DNA from: Mesorhizobium sp. M8A.F.Ca.ET.218.01.1.1
GTDB lineage: Bacteria; Pseudomonadota; Alphaproteobacteria; Rhizobiales; Rhizobiaceae
Length of the DNA: 64,000 nt
Direction: 5' to 3'
Assembly (NCBI RefSeq): GCF_004791165.1
Contig: NZ_SRUZ01000001.1
Span: 664,382-728,381 of the forward strand
The translations under genes were made by a program, and so were the position numbers. This document shows positions 7,776 to 17,096 of the stretch, in pieces (the first letter of the stretch is position 1; every line of letters starts with the position of its first letter). Under the pieces are notes generated by a model. The model saw only the letters and a list, made by a program, of their open reading frames with translations, was not told the origin of the DNA and did not search any database.

Positions 7776-10157
7776 TCAGACCGCTGTCTTCGACCGCACT
7801 TCCGACTTGTCGAGATAGTAGCTCGAGTACTTGTCGAAGAATTTCTCCGATGCGCCGAACGATCCGTATTTGGCCAGCTTCTTCAGGTCGACCTTGTTCA
7901 GCACCGCGCCGACGATCTTGTTGGCGACATAGGGTTCGGATTCCAGCATCGAGCGCACCATGGCGCGCGGCGTGCGGCCCCATTCGGTGACCAGCACGAA
8001 GCCGTCGACGAGCGGCGCGAAGGCCTTCGCGTCGACCACCGGCCCGAGCGGCGGCAGATCGACGACGATGTATTCGAACGTCTCCTTGGCGTTCTCGATG
8101 AAGCGCCGCATGCCGGCCGAGGAGAGAAGCTCGCTGGTGTGCGAGAAATGCCCACGCGACACGGCCGGGATGATGGCCAGCTTGGTCTGCCTGTCGATCT
8201 TGCCAACGGACTGCCATGTCTGGCCGCTCACCACCGCTTCCATCAACCCTTGCTCGGCTTCCATGCCGAGGCTGCGGCTGAGGCCCGGATTGCGCAGGTC
8301 GCCGTCGATGAGCAGCGTCCTGGCGCCATTGGCGGCGAGCAACCCGGCGAGATTGGCCGCGACCGTCGACTTGCCTTCGCCGGGCAGGACCGAGATCACG
8401 CCGATGACGCGGCTGCCTTGCCCTTCCATGACGACATCGAAGGCGATCTTGGCACTGCGCAGCGTTTCGGAGAACATCGATGCCGGAGCGTCGATACTCA
8501 CCCGCATTCGCGCCCGCCTTTCGATGGCGGCCGGCGATCTGGCGACCTTGAGATCGGGCTCGGCCGGCTTGTCTTCCTTCGTCGGTTTGCTACCGATGGT
8601 GGGCAGGTAACCGAGGAATTTGAGGCCGACGCGGTCGCGCACCTCCTCGCCGGTCCTGAAGAACCGTTCGTTGAACTCGTTGAGGCCGCCGAAGCCCGCG
8701 CCCATGAGAACGCCGAGCACCAGCGAAAGACCGAGCACGATGATGGTGCGCGGGCTCGAGGCGGCAAGCGGGGTCGACGCATCCGAGATGATGCGGATCT
8801 TGCCGACCGGGAAGGACTGCTGCTGGGCGGCTTCCTCGTAGCGGCCGAGGAACGTCTGGTAGAGCGTGGTCAGCGCCGTCGCCTTCTGGTCGAGATCACG
8901 CAACTGGACCTGCGACTGGTTGTCGATGGAGCTCTTGCCCTGCGCGGCGGCGACATTGGCCCTGAGCGCGGTTTCGCGCGCCAGCGCCACCTCATACTCG
9001 TTGCGGTAGCTTTCGGTCAGCTGCTTCAGTTCGCCGAAGATCTGCGCCGATATGTCGGCCTTCTCCTTGGCGAGCGCCACCGCTTGCGGATGCTGCGGGC
9101 CGAAATTCGCCTCGACATCCTGCTGCCGTTTGGCGACGGTGAGGTAGCGTGTCTTCAGCGCCGCGATGACGGAGCTGCTTGGCTGGTCGCTGGATATTGC
9201 GGCGTCCTTGAAAGCGTTCTCCGAACCGCTGTCGACGATCGACTTGTATTGCTGGTAACGGGCGCTGGCACGCGCGGTGTCGGCCTGCGCCACGATGAGC
9301 TGGGCATTCAGGTCGGCGAGTTGCTTGGCGCTCATCAGCTGGCCGTCGCTGCTGGCGGACAGGCCATGTTCGGCCCTGAATTTCTCGACCGCCAGCGATG
9401 CCTGCTGCGAGCTTTCGCGCAGTTCGGTCAGCCGGCCCTGCAGCCAGACCGCCGCGCGCTCGGTGGCGTCGAAGCTGGCATCGAGCTGGTCGGCGAGATA
9501 GGCGTCGGCATAGGCCTTCGTGATGGCCTTCGCCAGCGCCGGATCCGTCGCCTGGTAGCCAAGCGCGATGACGTAGCTTCGTCCGACGCGATCCGCCTGG
9601 ATCTCGTTCTGCAGCTTGAGGATGGCGTAGTCACGGCCGGATGCGGCAATCAACGCGTCGCGCGCGGCGGGGTCGAGCTTGCTGATATCGCCGACGCCCG
9701 GCATGACCGGGCTTGGCCGGACATATTGGATCAGTCCGCGGATCAAGCCGATGCCCTGGGCAAGCGCCGATTGCGGCGGGTTCATGAACGCTTCGTTCTG
9801 ATCGAGCTTGAGCTTGTCGACGACCACGGCGGCGAGCCGCGTCGAGGTCAGGATCTCGATCTGGCTGAGAATCGCCGAATCGGTCTGCATGGTCGTCGAC
9901 GCCGCCGAAATGTCGTCGACGATCTTGTTCAGCCCCTCATCGATCAGCACGCTGGAGACCGACACGAATTTTGGCGGCGTGGTCTGCAGATAGAGCATGC
10001 CCAGGAAAAGGCCGATGACGGCGCACACGCCAACCACCTTGGCCTGCCGTGCGGCCATGCCAAGCAGCCGCTCGATATCGATGAAGTCGTCGCCGTCTCC
10101 TGCGTCCGAATTCGGCAATGGCATCCTCTTGTCGAGAGGAAAGTTGGCATAATTCAT
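7776..10157 (-). CDS. exoP: Exopolysaccharide chain-length protein and tyrosine autokinase, ExoP-like
   Basis: This protein of about 793 residues joins a Wzz-type periplasmic domain to a cytoplasmic BY-kinase. One membrane helix (VVGVCAVIGLFLGMLYL) lies near the N-terminus and another (TIIVLGLSLVLGVLMGAGFG) before the kinase. The long region between them is helical and coiled-coil rich. The kinase has Walker A GEGKSTVAAN near residue 595, Walker A' LLIDGDLRNP and a C-terminal tyrosine cluster (KYSSYYLDK) expected to be autophosphorylated. It controls polymerisation and export of EPS. It is the last gene of the block exoL-A-M-O-N-P, the order known from Sinorhizobium. ATG 10157 (MNYANF) fits better than the longer frame to 10229. 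Confidence 0.9.
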   Translation of the reverse strand: MNYANFPLDKRMPLPNSDAGDGDDFIDIERLLGMAARQAKVVGVCAVIGLFLGMLYLQTTPPKFVSVSSVLIDEGLNKIVDDISAASTTMQTDSAILSQIEILTSTRLAAVVVDKLKLDQNEAFMNPPQSALAQGIGLIRGLIQYVRPSPVMPGVGDISKLDPAARDALIAASGRDYAILKLQNEIQADRVGRSYVIALGYQATDPALAKAITKAYADAYLADQLDASFDATERAAVWLQGRLTELRESSQQASLAVEKFRAEHGLSASSDGQLMSAKQLADLNAQLIVAQADTARASARYQQYKSIVDSGSENAFKDAAISSDQPSSSVIAALKTRYLTVAKRQQDVEANFGPQHPQAVALAKEKADISAQIFGELKQLTESYRNEYEVALARETALRANVAAAQGKSSIDNQSQVQLRDLDQKATALTTLYQTFLGRYEEAAQQQSFPVGKIRIISDASTPLAASSPRTIIVLGLSLVLGVLMGAGFGGLNEFNERFFRTGEEVRDRVGLKFLGYLPTIGSKPTKEDKPAEPDLKVARSPAAIERRARMRVSIDAPASMFSETLRSAKIAFDVVMEGQGSRVIGVISVLPGEGKSTVAANLAGLLAANGARTLLIDGDLRNPGLSRSLGMEAEQGLMEAVVSGQTWQSVGKIDRQTKLAIIPAVSRGHFSHTSELLSSAGMRRFIENAKETFEYIVVDLPPLGPVVDAKAFAPLVDGFVLVTEWGRTPRAMVRSMLESEPYVANKIVGAVLNKVDLKKLAKYGSFGASEKFFDKYSSYYLDKSEVRSKTAV

Positions 10158-10305
10158 CTTCGGTCCAATTCTGGCTTGTCTCGCTCGCAGGCCCCAGAAA
10201 GATCGGGAGCATTGGCGGACGCGACACACGCTTGGTGCCGGACAGCGCGGAGCCGGCCGGCCCTTCCGCCGTCAGCCACCCGACAATACTCCCGAAAGAT
10301 GGGCA

Positions 10306-11202
10306 TTATGCGGCTTCTTCCTGGCGTTCATGCGTCCGGACGAACTCCCGGAGCATCTCGAAAACCGGGCCCTTCATGTCGTCGCGCGCCAGCGCGAAGG
10401 CGATATTGGCCTGGATGAACCCTTCCTTGGAACCGCAGTCGAACATGCGGCCCTTGAAAGGCTGGGCAAAGAATGGCTGCTCCTGCGACAGGCGGACCAT
10501 GGCGTCGGTCAGCTGGATTTCATTGCCGGCGCCGCGTTGCTGGTTGCCCAGAAGCTGGAAAATCTCGGGCTGCAGGATGTAGCGGCCGTTGATGTAGAAG
10601 TTCGACGGCGCGTTGGCCGGCGCGGGCTTTTCGACCATGGCCGTCACCTCGAAGCCGCCGCCAATGTCGGCGCCACGGCCGACGATGCCATATTTGTTGG
10701 TCTCGGTGGGATCGCAGCGCTCGACGGCGATGACGTTGCCGCCGGTCTCGGCATAGAGGTCGGTGATCTCGGCCAGGCATCCGCGACCGCCGAAGGAGAC
10801 CATGTCAGGCAAAAGCAGGGCGAAGGGCTCGTTGCCGATGACCTCGCGCGCGCACCAGACGGCATGGCCGAGGCCTTGCGGCGATTGCTGCCGGATGAAA
10901 GAGGTGGCGCCGGCCACCGGCAGCATGCTTTCGAGCGCTTCCAGCTGTGTCTTCTTGCCGGTCTGCTCCAGGGTTCCGATCAGTTCCGGATGAAGGTCGA
11001 AATAATCCTCGATGACCGCCTTGTTGCGGCCGGTGACGAAGACGATGTGCTCGATCCCGGCCTCGAAGGCCTCGTCCACCGCATATTGCACGACGGGCCT
11101 GTCGACCACCGGAAGCATTTCCTTCGGCATCGACTTGGTCGCCGGCAGAAACCTTGTTCCAAGCCCCGCCACCGGTATCACGGCCTTCCTGATTTTCTTC
11201 AT
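10306..11202 (-). CDS. exoN: UTP-glucose-1-phosphate uridylyltransferase, ExoN/GalU
   Basis: The 298-residue enzyme makes UDP-glucose from UTP and glucose-1-phosphate. The nucleotide-binding signature [20 protein letters not shown] is at residues 13-32, followed by [34 protein letters not shown] later marks the sugar-binding part. Length is that of bacterial GalU. Its place between the exoO and exoP homologues makes it the ExoN paralogue that feeds EPS synthesis. ExoN and GalU cannot be separated by sequence alone here. Confidence 0.92.
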   Translation of the reverse strand: MKKIRKAVIPVAGLGTRFLPATKSMPKEMLPVVDRPVVQYAVDEAFEAGIEHIVFVTGRNKAVIEDYFDLHPELIGTLEQTGKKTQLEALESMLPVAGATSFIRQQSPQGLGHAVWCAREVIGNEPFALLLPDMVSFGGRGCLAEITDLYAETGGNVIAVERCDPTETNKYGIVGRGADIGGGFEVTAMVEKPAPANAPSNFYINGRYILQPEIFQLLGNQQRGAGNEIQLTDAMVRLSQEQPFFAQPFKGRMFDCGSKEGFIQANIAFALARDDMKGPVFEMLREFVRTHERQEEAA

Positions 11203-11276
11203 CGCAAATTCCTTCTGAGGAGATCGACTTCAGTCCATTCACAGGCCACGAAAAATCCCTCCATGTGCCTGCATCT

Positions 11277-12245
11277 TCACCTCCCCACCCCCACGGCAAA
11301 CTGTGCCGCTACTCGTCGCAACCGCACGGCGATCGGCATGCCCATGTGCCTGACCGCCGCCGGGTCGCTGAGCGCCGTCCGGATCGCCTTGAGCGGGGAC
11401 CGCGCCTTGATGTGCTGGACCATCGCCAGGAACGAGGCCGCCTTGCGCAAGCTGCGGCCGCGCCGGGCGAAGGCTGCCTGGGCCTCCTCGTCCATCCGAT
11501 GGGTTTGCGCGAATTCGGCATCCGCCTTGCGCATCGCCTCGACATGATGAGGCTCGAGCACGCGCGAGATCGAACCACTGCGGATATGATAGGCATAGCC
11601 GATATCAGGCTCGACCACGCATCTGCCGCCCATGGCCAGGGCTTCGGCAAAAAGGATGTAGTCTTCGCCGATCCTCAGTTCCTCGTCATAACGCAGCCGG
11701 TTTTCGTCGAGGAAACTGCGCAGGAAGATCGGCTTGAGGTAGCCGAGATTGAATTTCGATTCGAAGACGACATTGCCGGCGATGTAGGTGGCCAACGAAA
11801 TCTCGCCCAGGCCTTCCAGATACTGGCGCGGGAACATCGCGTCCTCGACCACGCCGTCCTCACGGACGACCTCGAGATTGTCGACGGCGATCTCGGCGTT
11901 CGCCCTTTCGGCGCGGCCGATCATGGCGGCGATACGGCCGGGAAAGACGGCGTCGTCGGAATCGAGAACCGCGATCCACCTGCCCCGGGCGGCGTCGAGC
12001 CCGGCATTCCTGGCCCCGCCGGGGCCCCTGTTCTTGTCCAGCGCCAGGACGCGCACGATGTGCTCGGGATAGGCCCGCGCCGCATCGAGCGTGCCGTCAC
12101 GCGACTTGTCGTCGACGACGATGATCTCGAGGCTGACACCCTTCTGGGCGATGGCGCTGGCGATCGCCCGATCGAGGGTTGCCTCGGCGTTGTAGGCGGC
12201 AATCACAAAAGAAACATCGGGAACGGAGGAAACGTCAGGCGGCAC
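11277..12245 (-). CDS. exoO: Glycosyltransferase family 2, ExoO-like
   Basis: A 322-residue GT-A transferase. It begins VSFVIAAYNAEATLDRAI, has IIVVDDKSRDGT, and a DSDD metal-binding motif in WIAVLDSDDAVF. YDEELRIGEDYILF supplies the acidic catalytic region. I chose GTG 12245 because AAGGAGG lies 7 bases upstream. The longer frame to 12422 would be a low-complexity extension inside the upstream gene. The start overlaps the end of exoM by 11 bp, which implies coupled translation. ExoO homologues add a glucose to the growing succinoglycan subunit on the cytoplasmic face. The symbol rests on synteny as well as sequence. Confidence 0.82.
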   Translation of the reverse strand: MPPDVSSVPDVSFVIAAYNAEATLDRAIASAIAQKGVSLEIIVVDDKSRDGTLDAARAYPEHIVRVLALDKNRGPGGARNAGLDAARGRWIAVLDSDDAVFPGRIAAMIGRAERANAEIAVDNLEVVREDGVVEDAMFPRQYLEGLGEISLATYIAGNVVFESKFNLGYLKPIFLRSFLDENRLRYDEELRIGEDYILFAEALAMGGRCVVEPDIGYAYHIRSGSISRVLEPHHVEAMRKADAEFAQTHRMDEEAQAAFARRGRSLRKAASFLAMVQHIKARSPLKAIRTALSDPAAVRHMGMPIAVRLRRVAAQFAVGVGR

Positions 12246-13185
12246 GCTTGCCTCCTTCCCCTGGTGAAGGCTGGCCGTAGAGGCGCAGTTCGCGGACACC
12301 GACAAGGCCGCTGACGACGCCGACATGCATGATGCCGCGCAGCACGCTGCGGTTCCTGCGTATCGGGCTGGCGACAACCGGAAGGGCGGCGGCAAAGCAA
12401 TAAGCGGCCTTTGCCGCGGCAAGGGCGGCCTGCTTCACCCGTGCAATGCCGCCGGCGTCGCGGCCCAGGAGATGGCCGTGCGTCTGGCCGACCCGGAAAC
12501 GGCGGCGGCTGAGCCAGTCGAATGCCGCCCTGGCCCGTGGCACGGCCTCATCCACCCATGCCTCCGGCGCAAACGCGATCCGGCCGCCTGCCTTGTGCAT
12601 CTGGTCGAAGAATTCGGTGTCCTCGCCGCCGGTCTGGCCGCGCGCCAGGCTGAAGCGGCGGCCGCGCAGGCTGTCCGACCCCATGCGCAGCAGGACGTTG
12701 CAGGTGTAGCCGGTGCGGATTTCGCCGCGCACTCGTACCGGCAAGGTGGAATGGAAATCGCCGCGGCGCATCCAGTCCGGCGCATCCGGACGGTAAAGCG
12801 CGCGCACCGGGCCGAGCACGGCTGTTGCACCGCTTTCCTCAGCTGTCGCGACCAGCTCGGCCAGCCAGCGGGCGGTGGCGGTTTCGTCGTCGTCGATGAA
12901 GGCCAGGAAATCCGCTTCGCTGGCATCGAGGCAAGCGTTGCGGGCAATCGAGATGTTGCGCGCCGGGCAATGCCGGTAGCGGACCGTCAGCTTCAAGTCC
13001 CGTGACAGCGTCGCCACCAACTCCCTGGCGCTTGGCGTGTCGTCATTGTCGGCGACGATGACGCCGACCTCGAAGCCGTCAGGCATGGCAAGCGCCGCAA
13101 GCGAGCGCAGCGTCTCGGCCAGTTCCGGCCGCCGGAACGTGCACACGCCGATGTCGATGCGGCGGTTCCTGGTCTCAACCGCCAT
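12235..13185 (-). CDS. exoM: Glycosyltransferase family 2, ExoM-like
   Basis: This protein has about 316 residues. The N-terminus IDIGVCTFRRPELAETL is the ExoM pattern. NISIARNACLDAS and the FIDDDE metal motif follow, and GGEDTEFFDQM is the acceptor-side acidic segment. The C-terminal 60 residues are hydrophobic and may attach it to the membrane. In S. meliloti, ExoM adds a glucose to the lipid-linked intermediate. The ATG at 13185 shares its first base position with the last base of exoA, so the two genes are translationally coupled. A frame reaching 13347 is only a read-through into exoA. Confidence 0.85.
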   Translation of the reverse strand: MAVETRNRRIDIGVCTFRRPELAETLRSLAALAMPDGFEVGVIVADNDDTPSARELVATLSRDLKLTVRYRHCPARNISIARNACLDASEADFLAFIDDDETATARWLAELVATAEESGATAVLGPVRALYRPDAPDWMRRGDFHSTLPVRVRGEIRTGYTCNVLLRMGSDSLRGRRFSLARGQTGGEDTEFFDQMHKAGGRIAFAPEAWVDEAVPRARAAFDWLSRRRFRVGQTHGHLLGRDAGGIARVKQAALAAAKAAYCFAAALPVVASPIRRNRSVLRGIMHVGVVSGLVGVRELRLYGQPSPGEGGKRAA

Positions 13186-14174
13186 CACACCGCCCTCCGC
13201 CGTGCGCCGAGGCCGAGAAGCTGCAGCCAGAAGCCGACGGACCAGCCGAAATGCATGACCATCGCCGAGACGCCGGCAAGCGCGATATCGGCATTGCGCT
13301 GGCCGATGGCCGTCACCAGGCCGTAGCCCAGGCACACCGCCACCCACAGCAGCAGCGGCAGCGCCGCAATCCAGTGCACGAACGAGAAGGCCGCGAGAAG
13401 GACCACCGGGAAGACCGCCAGCGGCACCATCTGCCTGACCTTCGGGATCACCCGATGTTTCAGCACGTTCTTGGCCCGACCGCGGCCATAGCCGAGATAC
13501 TGGAAATAGAGGCCGCGCAGCGAGGTGCGCGGATAATAGACCATCTGCGTCCTGCCGCTCATCCAGATCCTGTAGCCGGCCTGCCTCAGCCGATAGTCGA
13601 GTTCCGCATCCTCGTTGTGGCTGAACGTCTCGTCATAGCCACCGACGGCCTGGAAGGCCGATATCCGCATCAGCGCGTGATGGCCGTGGTCGACCCATTC
13701 TCCGGCGGAGAGGTGGCGGTGCTTCGAGCCACCGGTGCCGAGCTTGGAATTCTGCGCCGCCGCCGCCGCTTTCTGCACGGTGCCGCTGCCGCTGGTCAGC
13801 ATCGAAACCACGACCGAATCGGCACCGGTGGCCTGCGCCTCCTCGACCAGCCGGTCGCAATAGTCTTCCGGATAGCCGCCATGGGCATCGATGCGGATCA
13901 GATAGTGCGCGCCCTCGCCAAATCTGGCCACCGCCAGGTTGATCGCGGCGCTCTGGATGCGCTTTTCATTGTGAAGCAGCACGATGCGCGGATCGTTCTT
14001 CTGGCGCTCGCCGACAATGGCGAGCGTGCCGTCGGTGCTGCCGCCATCGGCAACGACGATCCGCGCGCCAAGCCGTTCCGCCGCCGGGCAGAGCTGGTCG
14101 AGCAGCGCACCGATATGTGTTGCCTCGTTGAGACATGGGATCACGATCAGGCTGGGGGCAAGCGCTTGCGTCAT
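13185..14174 (-). CDS. exoA: Glycosyltransferase family 2, ExoA-like
   Basis: The 329-residue transferase starts with SLIVIPCLNEATHIGALL, has VVADGGSTDGT and the metal motif IRIDAHGGYP, where D-A-H replaces the usual D-x-D. FSHNEDAELDYRLRQAGYRIW is the typical acceptor-site stretch. Two to three C-terminal hydrophobic helices anchor it in the inner membrane. ExoA adds the first glucose to galactosyl-diphospho-undecaprenol in succinoglycan synthesis. It sits 15 bp after exoL and is coupled to exoM. Confidence 0.87.
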   Translation of the reverse strand: MTQALAPSLIVIPCLNEATHIGALLDQLCPAAERLGARIVVADGGSTDGTLAIVGERQKNDPRIVLLHNEKRIQSAAINLAVARFGEGAHYLIRIDAHGGYPEDYCDRLVEEAQATGADSVVVSMLTSGSGTVQKAAAAAQNSKLGTGGSKHRHLSAGEWVDHGHHALMRISAFQAVGGYDETFSHNEDAELDYRLRQAGYRIWMSGRTQMVYYPRTSLRGLYFQYLGYGRGRAKNVLKHRVIPKVRQMVPLAVFPVVLLAAFSFVHWIAALPLLLWVAVCLGYGLVTAIGQRNADIALAGVSAMVMHFGWSVGFWLQLLGLGARRRAV

Positions 14175-14189
14175 CGGGCGATGTCCATC

Positions 14190-15362
14190 CTATGCCAAGG
14201 CTTCGGCTGCGAGGGGCTCGCGCATGGTGGTCAGGCGGCGCAGTTTTTCGACCAGGGCGCTGCAGTCGCCGCGATCGTAGCTCCACATCCTCGGATTGTG
14301 GGCCAGCACGCGCATCTTCAGCCTGCCGAAACGGTGCTGCTCCATCCCGCCAAGCGCGGTTTCCAACGCCTCGGGCGTGGCCTGCGGCAACAAAACGCCG
14401 ATATCGCGCTGCCGCAGGAACCGTCCGGTCTCGGTGTTGTCCATCGAGATCGGCACCGCGCCGAAGCGGCAGCCTTCATAAAGGCGGTTGGGCAGCAGCC
14501 ATTCGGAGTTCTGTCCCTCCTCGAAGAAATCGATCGCCCAGGAGAAATGGACGTCCTGATAGATCGCCGCCATGTCCTCCGGATTGCGATACGGCCCGCC
14601 AAACGACAGGTAAGGTTCGGCCTCAACGAAGGCATGGAAATCCGGGAATTCGGAAAGTGCCGGACGGCCGCGCAGCACGATCTCGAACCGGCCCTCCATG
14701 CGGCGCGTGAACCCGGCAAGCAGTTCGAGCGAGCGGCGGCAGCGCAGCGCCCCGAACCAGCCGATCCGCCATGGCGGGGCTACGGGTCCTTCGACCGCCT
14801 CAGGCTCGCCAGGCAGAACAGCCGCTGCCTCGAAATATTTGTTCTCGACCAGTTCCACCGGTGCCGCGACCTGGCGGAAGGGCCTGAAATAATTGGCGAT
14901 GAAGGCGGGCGAACTGGTCACCAGCAGCTTCACGTCGCGCGCCAGATGGCGCTCGGTGGCGCGCAGCGCCTTGCCCAGAGCATCATCGCGGAGCACCAGG
15001 CGGTGAATGTCGAGGCATTCATAGACGATCGGGACCGCGGCGCCGAAAGCCGACCTTGCCCGGCGCGCCAGCGCCAGCATTTCCAGATTGCGCGCGATGA
15101 TGAGATCCGGCTTCGGCATGCGCTTGAGCTTCGAACCTATCGATACCGCTGCTTTCGCCACCGCCGTCAGGCGCTGCGCGAATCGGCCATCACGCGTCGC
15201 GCCAAGGTCGATGGGCCGCAATCCTTCGATATCGGCGACAGGGGCGGCGGTACGGCGGAAGCCCGCCAGGGTGACCCGGGCGCCACCTGTCCGGAGCATC
15301 GTGATCCGTCGGCGAACCGCCGGGTCGGAAATATCGTGCACCAGGTACAAGACATGCAGCAT
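14190..15362 (-). CDS. exoL: Glycosyltransferase, ExoL-like
   Basis: A 390-residue GT-B-type protein. It begins MLHVLYLVHDISDPAVRRRI, the characteristic ExoL N-terminus, and later has NRLYEGCRFGAVPISMD, the nucleotide-sugar-binding part of the C-terminal domain. ATG 15362 was chosen because the family motif starts there; a much longer frame upstream is an artefact. It is the first gene of the minus-strand block exoL-A-M-O-N-P. A TTGC/GCAA-type box (15412-15425) lies 50 bp upstream and is shared with the divergent flippase gene. ExoL adds a glucose after ExoA in succinoglycan assembly. Confidence 0.85.
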   Translation of the reverse strand: MLHVLYLVHDISDPAVRRRITMLRTGGARVTLAGFRRTAAPVADIEGLRPIDLGATRDGRFAQRLTAVAKAAVSIGSKLKRMPKPDLIIARNLEMLALARRARSAFGAAVPIVYECLDIHRLVLRDDALGKALRATERHLARDVKLLVTSSPAFIANYFRPFRQVAAPVELVENKYFEAAAVLPGEPEAVEGPVAPPWRIGWFGALRCRRSLELLAGFTRRMEGRFEIVLRGRPALSEFPDFHAFVEAEPYLSFGGPYRNPEDMAAIYQDVHFSWAIDFFEEGQNSEWLLPNRLYEGCRFGAVPISMDNTETGRFLRQRDIGVLLPQATPEALETALGGMEQHRFGRLKMRVLAHNPRMWSYDRGDCSALVEKLRRLTTMREPLAAEALA

Positions 15363-15410
15363 GAAAACTCGACCGCTGTTTGACCCACCCAGGGAAAGCC
15401 TAGTACAGCT

Positions 15411-15427
15411 CTTGCTGCATCGCAACA
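15411..15427 (-). promoter_or_regulatory. TTGC/GCAA-type box upstream of exoL
   Basis: On the plus strand this reads TTGCTGCATCGCAACAT from 15412 (TTGC, 6-base spacer, GCAA). On the exoL strand it reads TTGCGATGCAGCAA, about 50 bp before the exoL ATG. It differs from the box at 24206 by one base in 17. Confidence 0.5.
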
Positions 15428-15453
15428 TTTTTGGCACGGCGATCCACGTTTTC

Positions 15454-15472
15454 TGTTGCACTGCAAAATTAT
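15454..15472 (+). promoter_or_regulatory. TTGC/GCAA-type box upstream of the flippase gene
   Basis: TTGCACTGCAAAATT, with TTGC (15456-15459), a 3-base spacer and GCAA (15463-15466), lies about 80 bp before the TTG start of the flippase. The core TTGCACTGCA is identical to the minus-strand core at 37527-37536. Confidence 0.5.
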
Positions 15473-15546
15473 TGCCGTAGTTTGTGGTCGGCGGCGGTTG
15501 TGGATTTCGGGCCCCGGAATCCGCGCAAAGATCAGGAATCCTGAAT

Positions 15547-17043
15547 TTGGAAGCCAATCCATTCGATCCGCCGGAAGGCTCTCTGCGCAAATCGGTCGGC
15601 CGCGGCGCCGTCGTGACCGCCATGGCGCAGTCGGTGCGGGTCGCCACGCAGATCATATCCGTCATCGTGCTGTCGCGGCTCTTGTCGCCGCAGGATTTCG
15701 GTGTCGTGGCCATGTGTGCGCCGGTGCTCGCCTTCATCGCCCTGTTCCAGGATTTCGGCCTGACCCAGGCGACGATCCAGAAGACAGGCATCCGGCACGA
15801 GGAGGTGAACTACCTCTTCTGGATCAACGTCGCCGTCAGCGCCATCCTGGCCTGCGTGCTCGCGGGCGCGGCACCCCTGGTCGCTGCCTTCTACGGCGAG
15901 CCGCGTGTCGCTGGCCTGGTGGCGGCATTGGGGCTGCAGATCCTGGCTTACGGCCTGGGCGCACAGCATCTGGCGCTGCTGACGCGCCGCATGCAGTTCG
16001 GCCGCCTGGCGATCATCGACGTCGCCGGGGCCGTGGCGGGTCTGGCGGTATCGATTGCCTGGACCTTCATCGACCGCTCCTACTGGGCGCTGTTTGCCGG
16101 CACGCTGACCGGGGCGGTGCTTCCGACGCTCTGTTACTGGGCAAGCTCGCGCTGGCGCCCGGGCATGCCGCGCAAGGTCGCGGGCATCAGCGAGCTGATC
16201 AATTTCGGCGCCGGCATCACCGGTTTCAATTTCGCCAATTTCTTTGCCCGCAATCTCGACAACGTGCTGATCGGCAAATACTGGGGCGAGGCCCAGCTCG
16301 GCCTTTACGACCGTGCCTACAAGCTGCTCCTGTTCCCGCTCAGCCAGATCACCAATCCGCTGTCGAAGGTGATGGTGCCGGCGCTGTCGCGGCTGAAGGA
16401 CGAGCCGGACCGCTATCGCAGCGCCTATCTGCGCGTCATGCCGCTGATCCTTTTGGTAGCGCTGCCCGGCGTCGCTTTCGCCACCGCCATGTCCGATGTG
16501 CTGATTCCCTTCGTGCTCGGCGAGCAGTGGCGCGCCAGCGCCTCGATCTTCCTGGCGCTCGGCTTTGCCGGCCTGCTGCAGCCGCTCAACAATCCGGCGG
16601 GCTGGCTTTTCGTCAGCCAGGGCCGCTCCGGAGACTTCATGCGCTGGGGCATCATCACGGCGGTGACCTCGGTGCTTGCCTTCGCGCTCGGCCTACCCTA
16701 CGGCGCGCTCGGCGTGGCGGTCGCCTATGCGGTTAGCGAGTATCTGCGCACGCCCTTCCTGTGGCTCTATGTCGGCAGGAGCGGACCGCTGCAAGCCGGC
16801 CATGTGCTGCGCGCGGCAACGCCGTTCGTGCTTGGCGCGCATCTGGCGCTGGGCGCGGTCTGGCTGGTCAAGCCGATGCTGCCGCAGCAGCATGTCGTTG
16901 CCCTGGCCAGCGGCGCCATCCTGGCCTACGCGATCACCATCGTCGTCGCGCTGGCATTCGCGGCCGGACGCGAAGCCTTGCGGGAGGCCTTGAAGATGCT
17001 GCCTGCAAGAACGCCGGCGGCGACGCCGCGTGAGGCGCAATAA
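15547..17043 (+). CDS. exoT: Oligosaccharide flippase (Wzx/ExoT-like)
   Basis: This protein of about 498 residues has some 12-14 hydrophobic helices and belongs to the polysaccharide-flippase family (MOP superfamily). After a short cytoplasmic stretch it has LSRLLSPQDFGVVAM, a hallmark of WzxC/ExoT-type exporters, and later FFARNLDNVLIGKYWG and GLYDRAYKLL. It would move lipid-linked subunits across the inner membrane. The start is unclear: TTG 15547 has AGGAA upstream, and the frame is open back to GTG 15484. It is divergent from exoL across a shared promoter region with two TTGC/GCAA-type boxes. Confidence 0.85.
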   Translation: MEANPFDPPEGSLRKSVGRGAVVTAMAQSVRVATQIISVIVLSRLLSPQDFGVVAMCAPVLAFIALFQDFGLTQATIQKTGIRHEEVNYLFWINVAVSAILACVLAGAAPLVAAFYGEPRVAGLVAALGLQILAYGLGAQHLALLTRRMQFGRLAIIDVAGAVAGLAVSIAWTFIDRSYWALFAGTLTGAVLPTLCYWASSRWRPGMPRKVAGISELINFGAGITGFNFANFFARNLDNVLIGKYWGEAQLGLYDRAYKLLLFPLSQITNPLSKVMVPALSRLKDEPDRYRSAYLRVMPLILLVALPGVAFATAMSDVLIPFVLGEQWRASASIFLALGFAGLLQPLNNPAGWLFVSQGRSGDFMRWGIITAVTSVLAFALGLPYGALGVAVAYAVSEYLRTPFLWLYVGRSGPLQAGHVLRAATPFVLGAHLALGAVWLVKPMLPQQHVVALASGAILAYAITIVVALAFAAGREALREALKMLPARTPAATPREAQ

Positions 17044-17096
17044 TTTCGGCGCCTTTGTCGTCTAACCCTATCCCACCCGAGCATCAGGCCTGATCC

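Noticed and set aside
8139..10418. A 759-codon frame on the plus strand opposite exoP
   Set aside because: It is the antisense shadow of the exoP gene, with arginine- and glycine-rich composition and no family motif. The exoP frame has complete Wzz and kinase motifs.
13251..15383. A 710-codon frame on the plus strand opposite exoA and exoL
   Set aside because: It covers two well-supported minus-strand genes and their junction; a real protein would not match their exact antisense. GC-rich DNA often gives such frames.
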